This document shows, piece after piece, positions 47,201 through 55,589 of a stretch of DNA of 64,000 bases. The DNA comes from Runella sp. MFBS21 (GTDB lineage: Bacteria; Bacteroidota; Bacteroidia; Cytophagales; Spirosomataceae): contig NZ_JARNTW010000001.1 in the NCBI RefSeq assembly GCF_029433105.1, positions 1,030,339 through 1,094,338 on the forward strand, in the 5' to 3' direction. Made by a program: the position numbers and the translations under genes. Within the stretch, counting starts at the first letter, position 1, and every line of letters starts with the position of its first letter. The notes under the pieces are model-generated. The model made no database searches. It was not told the origin of the DNA and saw only the letters and a list, made by a program, of their open reading frames with translations.

Positions 47201-49808
47201 TGAGGAGTATCTGGAACTGATTGCTAATTATCTGTCCGGGGGATATGTGATTGCTAAATATGAGGAATATTTTGCACCGTTAGGGTCGAGAAAATACTAT
47301 TCCGATGTAGCTGAAATTGCCTTTGAATATGCCTATATACTAAGCAAGTCAGGGAGAGTAGAAGAAGCGAAAGCGAAGTATAAAGAAGGGATTGAGGCAC
47401 TTACTGCCTATGGATACAGGAAAGACCGTACCTTAAGTGAAATATTAGACTGCAGTGTTCCTTATCAACAATCTTACGGAACACTGACCATAGACTGGTT
47501 TTATGAACTTTATCATATGGCCATGACTGTCGTCACCCATACTGACGGAAGATCCACCTCCGGATATCCAGTTGAGTGGTTTGAAGAATTTACCAAGGTA
47601 TATCCAAATGAGGCACTGCGATTTTTAGTGAGTGAAACACTTGAAAATTCAGCCTCATGCTGGCATCAGGAAGAAGAATTTCTTCATATATTAGAGGAAT
47701 ACCCCTCGCTCTTTACCCCAACGCAGTGGTTTCTTCTGTGCAGGTCCCTTCCATTTGCATCATCAGATACTTTGGTCAGTCATGGATTATTATTTTCAGA
47801 TCGAATTGATTCGCAATTGCAGGTGGTCTATCGCAGATGGTTGCAAACCTTACCTTATACTTTGTACAAAAATGAAGAATCAACCTATCCTGCTGAAATA
47901 GTTACTCAATATGATCAACAATTTGGTATTACACTACAACTGAAAGAAGAAAAAGAAAAGTCAAATGACATACCTGAAGAAACAACAGCATGTACATTTT
48001 CTGCAACATCAATTGAAGAAGTACTCGCGTTTCTGGAAAACAACAAATTGCAGTCGCCTCACAAACAAGCAGTTATAGACTTAATTTCTTCTTCTACTGA
48101 TTGGGACAAAAAAAAATCACTACTACGTCAGGTTGCACGTAGTTTTAGATATGAAAATGAAGCTGATAAGTGGGCGGAGCATTTTTTACAACCAAAACAA
48201 GTTGAATGGCTCTATTGGAATATTTATCTATTTATATTCCTTACTGATGGCTGGTCCGGCCTTCATTACACAAAATATCTTAAGCGTGCCTATGAAGATA
48301 ACCCTTCTCAAACACTTTTGATCCTAAAAGAGATTTTGGCAGACTTGTTAGCTGATGAAAAGTACCCGGGTCGTATATCTTGTAATCTCATCAAAGCATT
48401 GTGTGAATTACAAGTAGCTGAATCTCTGGTGCGTGATCTTCTGCATATAACATTTCAGATTGTAAAGCGTCGCCTCCCTCATCCCCCGAACTCAGCAATA
48501 AATGAGTCCATTTATCAGGGTCTTGAAGGGTTTAGTCGTGATGAAATCGTGGTTGCATTATTAATTGCCAGGCTAAAAACACTAACCACTGAAAAAACAC
48601 AGGGTATTCTGTGGTCACTTACTTATCTGGCGCAAACAAAACCGGAAACACTTATTAAACCTTATAGCTGGGTATTTTCAAATAGTACATTTTTATTACC
48701 TATACACAGAGCGGTACTTCTTCAAATTCTTAAGGAATATGTTGATCCAACCCTTCTTCCTGACAATCTCATAGGCCAATTTTTTAAATTATATCCGACG
48801 GGTTTCTTTCTGGAAGATCAATACATCCGTTCTTTTGTCAACTATGCTATTGAATTGGATGAGACCGCTGCAATAAGAATTCAACATGAATCCAGTTTAT
48901 ATGATGATGGGTTCTTTTTACACATTCATCCAAAATATATTAGTATACATAAACATTTGGGCACTCTTACAGGTACATATAATGCGTACGCCCGTAAAAG
49001 AGACGAGATTATTAAAAAGCACAAGTCTTATTATATAAGAACTGAGGAAATAATTACTCCCATTGTACCTCTTGCTAATGCAACTTACGAGATATTAAAC
49101 AGTCAGTTTTATTTGGAATTAAAGGATCTTACCTACTATATTCATCCGGCCTACATTTGTAATTTGGACTTTTTTTTACCGGAAATTATTTTGCAAGTTG
49201 GTTCTTTAGCGCGCAGGCCTTCATGGATACCAACACCAACAAATTTTCCATCTTTTGAAATACGAAATACAGATTCTGCCTTTGGGAATGAAAGTTGGCT
49301 ACTACTTGCATTAAAAGAAAAAGAACTATATGGCGAAAGTTTTAAACCAAAGCAAACTCGACACTCATTTGTAATGCTAACAATTGGCGATAAATCAAAA
49401 CCTAGCGAAGGGTTGTATGCGAAGTATCTTTTCAGGGTGAATCAGTACTCGGAAAGGGAGATTGAAAATGCATCATTTGATTCACCGATCTGTAGACTTG
49501 ATATTTGGGACACACTTGAGCGTTCGAATATTCTCTTTGTATCGGCCTATATCATAAAAAGTCTGGGATTAACAATCAAATCCGATTTTCATGCAGGTTT
49601 ACAGGCCATCAATTCTTCCGGGGAAATTATTATAAAAATGATTAACTGGAAAGAAGCCTACTATGGAAGTATAAGTGACGGAACAGAAGTTCCAAGTCTG
49701 GAAGGAGTCGCTGTAGTTATAAGGCAAGATTACTACCAACGGCTTTTGGCGCTTTATCACAACAAAAGTTGGTTCCTATTACAACAAAAAGAAAATATAG
49801 ACGACTGA
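44217..49808 (+). CDS. Giant STAND NTPase with N-terminal Cap4/DUF4297-like nuclease, predicted Avs-type defence protein
   Basis: 1863 residues, start GTG at 44217. Residues 5-70 resemble the dsDNA nuclease domain of Cap4/DUF4297: HQGYIYQDILGAYFVAQEIA, FDDL at 48-51 and IYLQVKYS with the E/QxK-type Gln63-Lys65. Residues 275-560 form a STAND NTPase with Walker A TAEPGAGKSWF (299-309) and Walker B TLLIIDGIDH (387-396). The remaining 1200 residues are helical, repeat-like sensor sequence. Known: Avs proteins recognise phage proteins with the C-terminus, oligomerise and activate the N-terminal effector. The gene is AT-rich, unlike the mobilization genes, and stands alone. Which phage protein it senses is unknown. 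Confidence 0.78.
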   Translation: MLSSAHQGYIYQDILGAYFVAQEIALGRGSTTFVFDQKKTPLGVPDKFDDLTIYREETTIYLQVKYSNEENRHALTKQDFSAGSSYDLALFDLFKTWNALHKPGTVWKVGLAWDEPIPDDPIYKVLIHLSNYESLLPGTTCYQFDCEVLWPEEGEVLSSWSALKKESKSIDRKLFKSFLDCLIIEVGLPKSSLLQDYTYGLENLLARTIEMIGIGIYPNDHLSVRDTAERICSIVRTKRSTENSGRISCDEIAKKVDIIQSYGGFEQKFPIDETLLVTTPERVNQVIKALEDHRSVVLTAEPGAGKSWFIENLEKHLTDTTQIIKHYCYTALEDPLSLKRITVNVLYGNLITQLIKSDEGLIGVKAKRYASNLEELNLLLKNIEKKTLLIIDGIDHIWRVYQKNRGGITEDETTILKALSQLDCSNPNISILVVSQPIEQLSTLTPFYPCTLAPLPESFVITLLEKYAIPNSVINKVSLSTIIYQKSNGNALYCKYLIEHALSNKANYSFEWIHSLPPYQYNLTGYYQYLYEQIHGDSGVPYALCGADFSLTEDELKQITYLGNSVTGQLNTLRPVLKFKTAYGYSIYHESFKRFVIDRIKSSGASIEHLIYQPLIKWLETHSFFESTKAYGHLLKLYYEVDFYDKIAKTIAIDFVDNSLYYAQPFHTIFQNQRLQKAALAYVDGFAPLIIIAEQSKIIYELEHISGNTLINYLKATQRIHGDEFMERVLWDGERLLIAQKEALHFLTERAYAGEPVIHWSIITFPLGISYDLLGLVAIKHLHTRQYDKFDEMIKKVYENPNYRTAFNNILNETEWWTIHFGDGWIANTTYFQSILAAYKPSVSTIGQAVERIISNERFAFDDNWQGMVRDLVAVTKTATQEELEGAIRSLSHYNWFRNWLIYLIKVTELSQRNHRSEELIEAFTYLVRDLDPFKGEPRVCDLYSQLSFIKKSFHQGLLLCKADEQRLLSCCQLLEKVTEVTTSLQGSYSGPLTDEEYLELIANYLSGGYVIAKYEEYFAPLGSRKYYSDVAEIAFEYAYILSKSGRVEEAKAKYKEGIEALTAYGYRKDRTLSEILDCSVPYQQSYGTLTIDWFYELYHMAMTVVTHTDGRSTSGYPVEWFEEFTKVYPNEALRFLVSETLENSASCWHQEEEFLHILEEYPSLFTPTQWFLLCRSLPFASSDTLVSHGLLFSDRIDSQLQVVYRRWLQTLPYTLYKNEESTYPAEIVTQYDQQFGITLQLKEEKEKSNDIPEETTACTFSATSIEEVLAFLENNKLQSPHKQAVIDLISSSTDWDKKKSLLRQVARSFRYENEADKWAEHFLQPKQVEWLYWNIYLFIFLTDGWSGLHYTKYLKRAYEDNPSQTLLILKEILADLLADEKYPGRISCNLIKALCELQVAESLVRDLLHITFQIVKRRLPHPPNSAINESIYQGLEGFSRDEIVVALLIARLKTLTTEKTQGILWSLTYLAQTKPETLIKPYSWVFSNSTFLLPIHRAVLLQILKEYVDPTLLPDNLIGQFFKLYPTGFFLEDQYIRSFVNYAIELDETAAIRIQHESSLYDDGFFLHIHPKYISIHKHLGTLTGTYNAYARKRDEIIKKHKSYYIRTEEIITPIVPLANATYEILNSQFYLELKDLTYYIHPAYICNLDFFLPEIILQVGSLARRPSWIPTPTNFPSFEIRNTDSAFGNESWLLLALKEKELYGESFKPKQTRHSFVMLTIGDKSKPSEGLYAKYLFRVNQYSEREIENASFDSPICRLDIWDTLERSNILFVSAYIIKSLGLTIKSDFHAGLQAINSSGEIIIKMINWKEAYYGSISDGTEVPSLEGVAVVIRQDYYQRLLALYHNKSWFLLQQKENIDD

Positions 49809-49840
49809 CCTATCTATACATATTATTAAAAAGGACTGAA

Positions 49841-50323
49841 TTAATCTAATCTTCTATCATATCTGGAAAACCATTGAAGATTTCTCTCTGTGGTAAATTT
49901 ATTATCATAAATGTCCCGACATTCAGCTTTCAACGATATTGGCGCAAGCTGTTTTCTTACATTATCTTTTTCGGCTTCACCCTCATGGTCTTCAAACTGA
50001 GTTTCAAAAACAATCAAATGGGCGTTGGGTAAAACAACTCTTTTTAAGGTATCACTCGCCGCTATGGACAGATAGCTTCTTCGATCCAATTCCAGGCAAT
50101 CTTCGAGCTTCGTATACTGCTTTTCTTCTTTGATGAATGTCAGTCGATCAATGATCATCGGGCCCATGCCGTTATTGCGTAGGTAAATGTATATTCGGTT
50201 TCGGTGATCCACTACGTCAATTTGAGCTAAGGGTTTAAGCGATTTTTCATTATGAACCCGTTGCAGATACAACTGATAAAACGTGGCTAGTAACGCTAAG
50301 GTAGAAATGATGATTGACAACAA
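49841..50323 (-). CDS. Single-pass membrane protein of unknown function
   Basis: 160 residues: an N-terminal hydrophobic helix (MLSIIISTLALLATFYQLYL, no cleavage site) and a soluble beta-rich domain (DVVDHRNRIYIYLRNNGMGP, MIIDRLTFIKEEKQYTKL). It starts 33 bp after the radical-SAM stop and is in the same direction, so it may belong to that locus, but such small anchored proteins are also common as orphans. Convergent with the STAND gene. No family recognised. Confidence 0.6.
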   Translation of the reverse strand: MLSIIISTLALLATFYQLYLQRVHNEKSLKPLAQIDVVDHRNRIYIYLRNNGMGPMIIDRLTFIKEEKQYTKLEDCLELDRRSYLSIAASDTLKRVVLPNAHLIVFETQFEDHEGEAEKDNVRKQLAPISLKAECRDIYDNKFTTERNLQWFSRYDRRLD

Positions 50324-50356
50324 GGAGCACCTGCCGTTCAGAAAGTGTTTCGATGG

Positions 50357-51733
50357 TTACATCATTCCGTAATCCCGCAATAATTTCAACCGTTCCCTCG
50401 CCTGAAGCTCATAAATCAGGGGAATAAAGCGGTGATAAATACTGCACTGCGGGTCTCTGCCATTGACTCGGTAGACGGGGCAACCGCTGGTACAGATGGA
50501 CTTGTATTTGCATAAAGAACAATCGGCTGATTTCATGTCTTGGAGGTGAACGCCCTGCTCAATCATATCTACCAAATCCATCCCCTCTTCAAAAACAGAG
50601 AACGAAGGTTGAGCAGTATCGCCAAAATGAACATGGCAGTAATTCAGTCTCCCGTCAACATAAATAGCCCCGCCCGAGAATCCCGAAGCACAGGTCTGAA
50701 AACCCAACTCATTGGTCTTAAGATCACAGAATTGATGGCGGCGTGAAAATGACCAGCCGGTCAGAATGGCCTCTTCCATGACTGTATAGGATTCCGAAAG
50801 GCATCGTTCCAGCAATTCGGCATTAATGGCTTCACCCCTGACGATGGAGTATCGGAACGGAATGTCCAAATCAATCAGGTAACGGGTCAATTCGGGCAAC
50901 CCTTCCAAATTACCGTTCGTGACTACTGTATTAGTGGAGACCGGAATGTTATGGGCTAATAATTTTCGGAGATTGGCATTAATCACCTTGAATGTGCCTA
51001 CCCCGGCTTTGAATTGACGAACCCTGTCGTGGTGCCTATCCAACCCGTCCAGTGAAACCCCGAAACTGATAGCGTGCTCTTTTGAAAATGTGATGATCTC
51101 GTCCGTTAAAATCGTCAGGTTGGTAATAAAGGCAATTTCCAATTCACAATCTAATTCCTGTAAAGTTCGTTTCGCTTCGGGAATAAATTCTTTCCACGAT
51201 TTGAACTGAGTTAACGGTTCTCCCCCTGCCAGTCTGAACTTTATTTTACGGATATTCCGCTTGGTAACGGTTTCAATTAACTTGTGCAATAATTGTCGTT
51301 TGGTCGCTTCCGACATTCCGCCCGTGGAATTAAGCGTGGAAATATAACAGTAGCTACAACTCAGATTACATTTGTTGGTCGTATGTATCCAGAAATTCAG
51401 TGACTCCGGCGCGACGGGTTTCTTAGGTTGGCTAAAATCATCATCAAATCGGATCAGCTCGGTTTTTGACAACATGCCTAAAAAACGTTCCAAGCTATCA
51501 GCCGGAAGACCCAATTTTGTGCAAAGTGCGGCATTGGTTGTTTTCCCGTCAATGGCCGTGAGAATGTGGTACTGCACTTGGTTCAGAATGCGCAGTGAAT
51601 TCGGAAAGGAGCAGTTGACGGCGTAGAAATGCTTCGTATCAAGCGGTCGCAGGAGCAGATTCGGTGACTTTTTTGGGGTCAACATATTCGTAGGTTGAGC
51701 GGATAGGATCGTTTGCACAATCACAATTGGCAT
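50357..51733 (-). CDS. Radical SAM/SPASM peptide-modifying enzyme with PqqD-like N-terminus
   Basis: 458 residues from ATG 51733, or 442 from ATG 51685 (MLTPKKSPNLLLRP), which is the likelier start. Residues about 30-95 look like a PqqD/RRE-type peptide-recognition domain. The radical SAM cluster CNLSCSYC is followed by LAGGEPL. The C-terminal SPASM region has FQTCASGFSG, then CSLCKYKSICTSGCPVYR, giving auxiliary 4Fe-4S clusters. Such enzymes crosslink or modify ribosomally made peptides. The gene overlaps the 62-residue small gene upstream by at least 47 bp, so they are surely coexpressed. Confidence 0.85.
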   Translation of the reverse strand: MPIVIVQTILSAQPTNMLTPKKSPNLLLRPLDTKHFYAVNCSFPNSLRILNQVQYHILTAIDGKTTNAALCTKLGLPADSLERFLGMLSKTELIRFDDDFSQPKKPVAPESLNFWIHTTNKCNLSCSYCYISTLNSTGGMSEATKRQLLHKLIETVTKRNIRKIKFRLAGGEPLTQFKSWKEFIPEAKRTLQELDCELEIAFITNLTILTDEIITFSKEHAISFGVSLDGLDRHHDRVRQFKAGVGTFKVINANLRKLLAHNIPVSTNTVVTNGNLEGLPELTRYLIDLDIPFRYSIVRGEAINAELLERCLSESYTVMEEAILTGWSFSRRHQFCDLKTNELGFQTCASGFSGGAIYVDGRLNYCHVHFGDTAQPSFSVFEEGMDLVDMIEQGVHLQDMKSADCSLCKYKSICTSGCPVYRVNGRDPQCSIYHRFIPLIYELQARERLKLLRDYGMM

Positions 51734-51827
51734 TGACAGAAGTGATGTTCAAAGCACCTGCTCCAAGCTTTTTTTCTAACAGGGTAACATCATCAAAAAG
51801 AAGGTCATTTTCAGTGGCGTAATTCAT
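51639..51827 (-). CDS. Candidate RiPP precursor peptide (62 residues)
   Basis: ATG 51827. An acidic, leader-like first half (NDLLFDDVTLLEKKLGAG) is followed by ITSVNANCDCANDPIRST and a tail ending SAPATA. Two closely spaced cysteines in NCDCAND are the natural core candidate. The stop lies inside the radical-SAM gene. It resembles precursors of radical-SAM RiPP systems in size and place, but I cannot name a family; it could also be an unrelated small regulator. Confidence 0.6.
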   Translation of the reverse strand: MNYATENDLLFDDVTLLEKKLGAGALNITSVNANCDCANDPIRSTYEYVDPKKVTESAPATA

Positions 51828-51839
51828 AGATAATGAAAG

Positions 51840-52496
51840 TTAAGGTGAAGTCATTGTATATTTTAATCGATTCATTAGAATCCCCACTGTGCTCGGATGC
51901 CAACGGCCCTCTCCGCGAAAAGTAGGGATATGCCTTTTATTAAGTTCTCGGCAAACGGCTCTTACAGAAGTGATCCCCTTATTTTTTAATCTTGTAATCA
52001 CCGGGGATAATTGCAGGGCAAACTCTTGGGCGGCTTTTTTATTGGCAATGGCCAGCATGGTTCCATTTTTGCCCAAGATTACCCCTCGTCTTTTGGCGGC
52101 ACACAAGGCCTCTTTTGTGTTTTCACTGATACGTTGGCGCTGATCTTCCGCCACTGCGGCTAAAATGTGAATGGTAAATCGGTTGGCGTGTGGATTATCA
52201 GTTACGACAATTTCCACATTCGATTTAACAATCCCAGCAATTTGCTCCACATCCCGACCCAACCGGTCAAGTCTTGCCACTACCAGCATCGCATTCGTCT
52301 CTCGGCACATTTCAAGTGCTTGCAACAGGCCAAACCTGCCTTTACGGGTTGACTTTACTTCCATGATTTCATGAATCACCTCATACCCGCTAAGCTTACA
52401 GTAATTCTGCACAGCCATTTGTTGTGCTTCCAGCCCAAGGCCACTTTTGCCTTGCCGATGAGTGGAAACCCTATAATATGCAATCACCTGTTTCAT
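51840..52496 (-). CDS. Serine recombinase (resolvase/invertase family)
   Basis: 218 residues. The resolvase catalytic domain has YYRVSTHRQGKSGLGLEAQ with the nucleophile Ser11, then VARLDRLGRD and a helical linker LAAVAEDQRQRISENTKEAL. A C-terminal helix-turn-helix domain (LKNKGITSVRAVCRELNKRH) includes the recombinase-type FRGEGRWHPSTV end. It is shorter than large serine integrases. ATG at 52496; its stop is 12 bp before the peptide gene. Probably the recombinase of a small mobile unit here or a DNA-inversion switch; no inverted repeats were seen. Confidence 0.88.
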   Translation of the reverse strand: MKQVIAYYRVSTHRQGKSGLGLEAQQMAVQNYCKLSGYEVIHEIMEVKSTRKGRFGLLQALEMCRETNAMLVVARLDRLGRDVEQIAGIVKSNVEIVVTDNPHANRFTIHILAAVAEDQRQRISENTKEALCAAKRRGVILGKNGTMLAIANKKAAQEFALQLSPVITRLKNKGITSVRAVCRELNKRHIPTFRGEGRWHPSTVGILMNRLKYTMTSP

Positions 52497-52973
52497 AGTC
52501 CGTTATCCTCTATTCTGTCCGTGAGTAAGCCATCGTTTATATTTGAACAGGTTTGGCTTAAAATCCCGTTAGCTGATGAAATCGGGAAGCTGTAACTCAA
52601 TCACTTAATAGGGAGGGGTAGCTTAAAAAGAGCGGTTTTTGTCCATGGGTTAACGATGGTTTACTCCTAGACAAAACTTCCCGCAAAAATATTTTTTGAA
52701 GACAGGGAAACCGGCCTTTTTCGGGTAAAATCACTCAAAAAGATTTCGTTGGGCGATGGGCTTATCGTGAATCATCAACTCAATGGTCGCTCTTGGAGTT
52801 TACTCAATCGGGGTGGTAAGTCATTGTAGGTGTCGTTGAAGTTATAGACGCATGGGGAGAACTATCTGCTACCAAAAAGCCATTAATACCGTTTGATAAC
52901 TATTTAATATTTTAGTTGTGAGCTTTCAAAAACTCAGGTATTTTTTGGCCAAAATCCTTTTAACCTTTCTACT
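52497..52973. other. Noncoding region between recombinase and WYL regulator
   Basis: 477 bp with no convincing gene. It must contain the promoters of the recombinase (minus) and the CRISPR regulator (plus). I see no clear hairpin or repeat. Confidence 0.4.
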
Positions 52974-53906
52974 TTGACGATAGCTGCCACCCTCCGACGC
53001 CACTTATGTATCATTCGGGCTGTTCAACCGCCGTTTGTTTATCCTTCTAAAGAAAAATTATTTGAGCTTCTTAGGGAAGACGGGGTTCTTGATTATTCCG
53101 AGAGCTCATTTGAGCGCGACAAAAAAGATATTACTAAGGAATATGGCATTTATATTAAACACAACAAACGCCGAAACGGCTACTACATCAACCTCAACGA
53201 AGACGACGAGGATATTACCGATTTCAAGGCGTTTGTGGAGCTACTCGAACGCCGCGAACGACTAGAGTTTGTCAAGCAAACCTTGACGGGACTACAGGAG
53301 ATTGGACGTTATCTGCAATTGGAGAAAAACCCTCATTTTGCTGGTATCGACCATTTGCCTAAGCTCTGGGAAGCTTTACGGGCTCAGCGGGTCATTTCGT
53401 TTAGATACAGCGCTTACGCCCAAACCACCACCCCCGTGCAGACACGTTTGATAGAGCCGGGGCTATTGTTTGAATACAAAAACCGTTGGTATTTGGACGG
53501 ATGGGACATAAACAAAAAGGAAGTGCGAACGTTTGGTCTCGACCGTATGACTCTGCTCCAACTGACTGACAAATATATTTCCCAAAACCGCAGCCATGAA
53601 TATCGTGCCATGCGCCGACACGTCATCGGCGTCAACTCCGCGCCCGACAATGAACCTGTGCGGGTGGTATTGCGCCTGACCGCCTTACAGGCCAATTATC
53701 TTCAATCCCTGCCACTGCATCCTTCTCAACGAACCCTCCCACAAACCTCTCCCGACTATGTTGATTTTGAATTGAGGGTGGTTTTAAACAAAGAGCTCGA
53801 AATAGAAATCCTCGGCATGGGCGAAGCCGTGGAGGTACTTGAGCCTGCGGAGCTACGGGAGACGATTAGAAAGCGTATTGAAGCAACCTTTCAAAAATAT
53901 CTGTAA
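52974..53906 (+). CDS. WYL-domain transcription regulator of the CRISPR-Cas locus
   Basis: 310 residues with a TTG start at 52974; no nearby ATG is in frame. The N-terminal winged helix is YPSKEKLFELLREDGVLDYS followed by SSFERDKKDITKEYGIYI. The middle is a WYL domain (ISFRYSAYAQ, LIEPGLLFEYKNRWYLDGWD), followed by a WCX-type C-terminal part. Known: WYL regulators near CRISPR and other defence loci bind nucleic-acid ligands and repress or activate the operon. The position just ahead of cas6, with a palindrome between, fits this. Confidence 0.85.
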   Translation: MTIAATLRRHLCIIRAVQPPFVYPSKEKLFELLREDGVLDYSESSFERDKKDITKEYGIYIKHNKRRNGYYINLNEDDEDITDFKAFVELLERRERLEFVKQTLTGLQEIGRYLQLEKNPHFAGIDHLPKLWEALRAQRVISFRYSAYAQTTTPVQTRLIEPGLLFEYKNRWYLDGWDINKKEVRTFGLDRMTLLQLTDKYISQNRSHEYRAMRRHVIGVNSAPDNEPVRVVLRLTALQANYLQSLPLHPSQRTLPQTSPDYVDFELRVVLNKELEIEILGMGEAVEVLEPAELRETIRKRIEATFQKYL

Positions 53907-53926
53907 TTTTTTTCAACATTTTGACA

Positions 53927-53950
53927 TGACTCTCACGATTTGAGAGTCAT
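53927..53950 (+). promoter_or_regulatory. Perfect 10-bp palindrome between WYL gene and cas6
   Basis: ATGACTCTCA and TGAGAGTCAT are perfect complements around the four bases CGAT. It lies 21 bp after the WYL stop and 37 bp before the cas6 ATG. It is a natural operator for the WYL regulator, or a leader hairpin; there is no T-tract, so it is not a terminator. Confidence 0.7.
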
Positions 53951-53987
53951 GCCCTCTAATCTTTGGCACATCAAAACTGAAAATGCT

Positions 53988-54671
53988 ATGCGAATACAAT
54001 TGGTATTGAGTCCGAATATACAGCCAGTGCCGTTTTCTTATTTACCTGATTTGCGGCACGCCTTACACAAGTGGCTGGGTCCTAACGACCTTCACGATGA
54101 TTTGAGCCTTTACAGCCTTGGTTGGCTGAAAGGAGGCGAAAAAATTGGACGCAGTCTATACTTCCCACAAGGAGCCACTTGGAATTTGGGGTTTTACAAC
54201 AGCGATTTGGGCTGGGAATTGGCCAAAGGCATTATCAAAGACAAACATTTGGCCTATGGCATGACCGTTGAAAAAGCGTTGGAAGTGCCAACTCCACGTT
54301 TTGAGTCGCCCATGCGGTTTGCGGTAGATGGAGCTGTGTTGGTACGTGACAGCCGTCTCGATGGTAGCCGCGAATGTATTTTATGGAATGATATTCGTTC
54401 GGATGTGCTTCTCACTCAAACGCTAATCAAAAAAATGAAAAAAGCAGGACTAGCAGAAAACCATCAGCAAATAAAAGTCCGTTTTGACCGATCCTATGCC
54501 AAAGCTCGTGAGAAAGTAATGACCGCCAAACGCGTAGAAGGTGGCAAAGACATTCAACACAAAGCTAGTGTCTGCCCCGTCATTGTAGAAGGAACTCCTG
54601 AAGCTATTGAATTTGCATGGTTGGTCGGAGTCGGCGACTTGACAGGTAGCGGATTTGGAGCACTCGTTTAA
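53988..54671 (+). CDS. cas6: CRISPR crRNA-processing endonuclease Cas6
   Basis: 227 residues from ATG 53988 (MRIQLVLSPNIQPVPFSYLP); the frame reaches back to 53940 but Cas6 proteins begin at this strand. The start is a RAMP fold, LRHALHKWLGPN may supply the catalytic His, and the C-terminal glycine-rich loop GVGDLTGSGFGALV is diagnostic. It cuts the pre-crRNA within the repeat. It heads the operon cas6-cas5-cas8-cas7-cas3-cas4-cas1-cas2. Confidence 0.9.
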   Translation: MRIQLVLSPNIQPVPFSYLPDLRHALHKWLGPNDLHDDLSLYSLGWLKGGEKIGRSLYFPQGATWNLGFYNSDLGWELAKGIIKDKHLAYGMTVEKALEVPTPRFESPMRFAVDGAVLVRDSRLDGSRECILWNDIRSDVLLTQTLIKKMKKAGLAENHQQIKVRFDRSYAKAREKVMTAKRVEGGKDIQHKASVCPVIVEGTPEAIEFAWLVGVGDLTGSGFGALV

Positions 54672-54677
54672 TCTTTA

Positions 54678-55589
54678 ATGTTCAAAAATATGGAAACCAT
54701 TGATTTACAGTTTTTCTTAGAACCGCCAGAATTAACAGTAAAAGGCATTTTGACTATTGAAGCTTTGGCTCCGCTTTCGATGGTTGCGGCGCAGCCGGGG
54801 GCTTATTATCGAACGCAATCTATACCTACCAACGAAATGGTGTATGGTATGCTTGAAAATGCATTGGGCTGGCACTTTGGAAGCATGAATCTTCAAATCA
54901 TTGAGAAGGAGTCAAAGAAATATGACAGGGAAAAGTTAATAAAGAAATTAAAGTCTATTGCATTTAAAAGATTTAAAAAAGATGAACAATGGAAAAGTTC
55001 TAAATGGCTCACAGAAGACCCATTAAAAAGCGGTTCAGGGTTTATGTCTTTATTGGCTTATCACGTGTCTTTAAATTTAAAACCAGATTCAGAACAAATG
55101 TTTTTACATTATGACGATTTATGGACACGGCATATCAATGCAGGAGTTAGTGGAAGATTTGAAAACAGCAGCCGAAATCATGACTTCAGAATAACAGAAG
55201 TACGAGAAAGAATATCCCGAAAAACATTACAATTTGATGATAAAAGCGAGAAAAACAAAGAGGGAGAAGATGAGAAAATAGTGAATAATGAAGAGCAATC
55301 AGAAAAAGTTGGTAAAAAAAACGAACGTAGGCTTACTGTTGAAGAAATGTTAGCCGTACCAGATAAAACAACTCTTCACAAAAAGCATCTAAAGCCCTTT
55401 TTCCCCTTTTATTACAACAGTCCAACATTGAGAGGGTATGTTGTTCCTTCACAACCGTACGTATTTGAAATAGTAACAACAACAGAACTTAAAAATTTAC
55501 TTTTTGAAGCGATTAGGAACCCAAAATCGCCTTTATATCTTGGTTCTAATGATGGTTGGGTGGAGGCAACCTTACAATGGACAGATTAA
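54678..55589 (+). CDS. cas5: Cas5-family Cascade subunit
   Basis: 303 residues. The N-terminal RAMP strand and loop, APLSMVAAQPGAYYRTQSIP followed by TNEMVYGMLENALGWHFG, is the Cas5 pattern; the middle 170-240 is charged and poorly conserved; PTLRGYVVPSQPYVFEIVTT lies near the end. Cas5 caps the 5' end of crRNA in the interference complex. Start ATG 54678 or 54690 (METIDLQFFLEPP). It precedes cas8, unlike the usual I-B order where cas5 follows cas7. Confidence 0.78.
   Translation: MFKNMETIDLQFFLEPPELTVKGILTIEALAPLSMVAAQPGAYYRTQSIPTNEMVYGMLENALGWHFGSMNLQIIEKESKKYDREKLIKKLKSIAFKRFKKDEQWKSSKWLTEDPLKSGSGFMSLLAYHVSLNLKPDSEQMFLHYDDLWTRHINAGVSGRFENSSRNHDFRITEVRERISRKTLQFDDKSEKNKEGEDEKIVNNEEQSEKVGKKNERRLTVEEMLAVPDKTTLHKKHLKPFFPFYYNSPTLRGYVVPSQPYVFEIVTTTELKNLLFEAIRNPKSPLYLGSNDGWVEATLQWTD

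Noticed and set aside
51840..52496. Invertible switch controlled by the serine recombinase
   Set aside because: No inverted repeats flanking a promoter could be seen in the adjoining intergenic region, so an inversion system cannot be supported.
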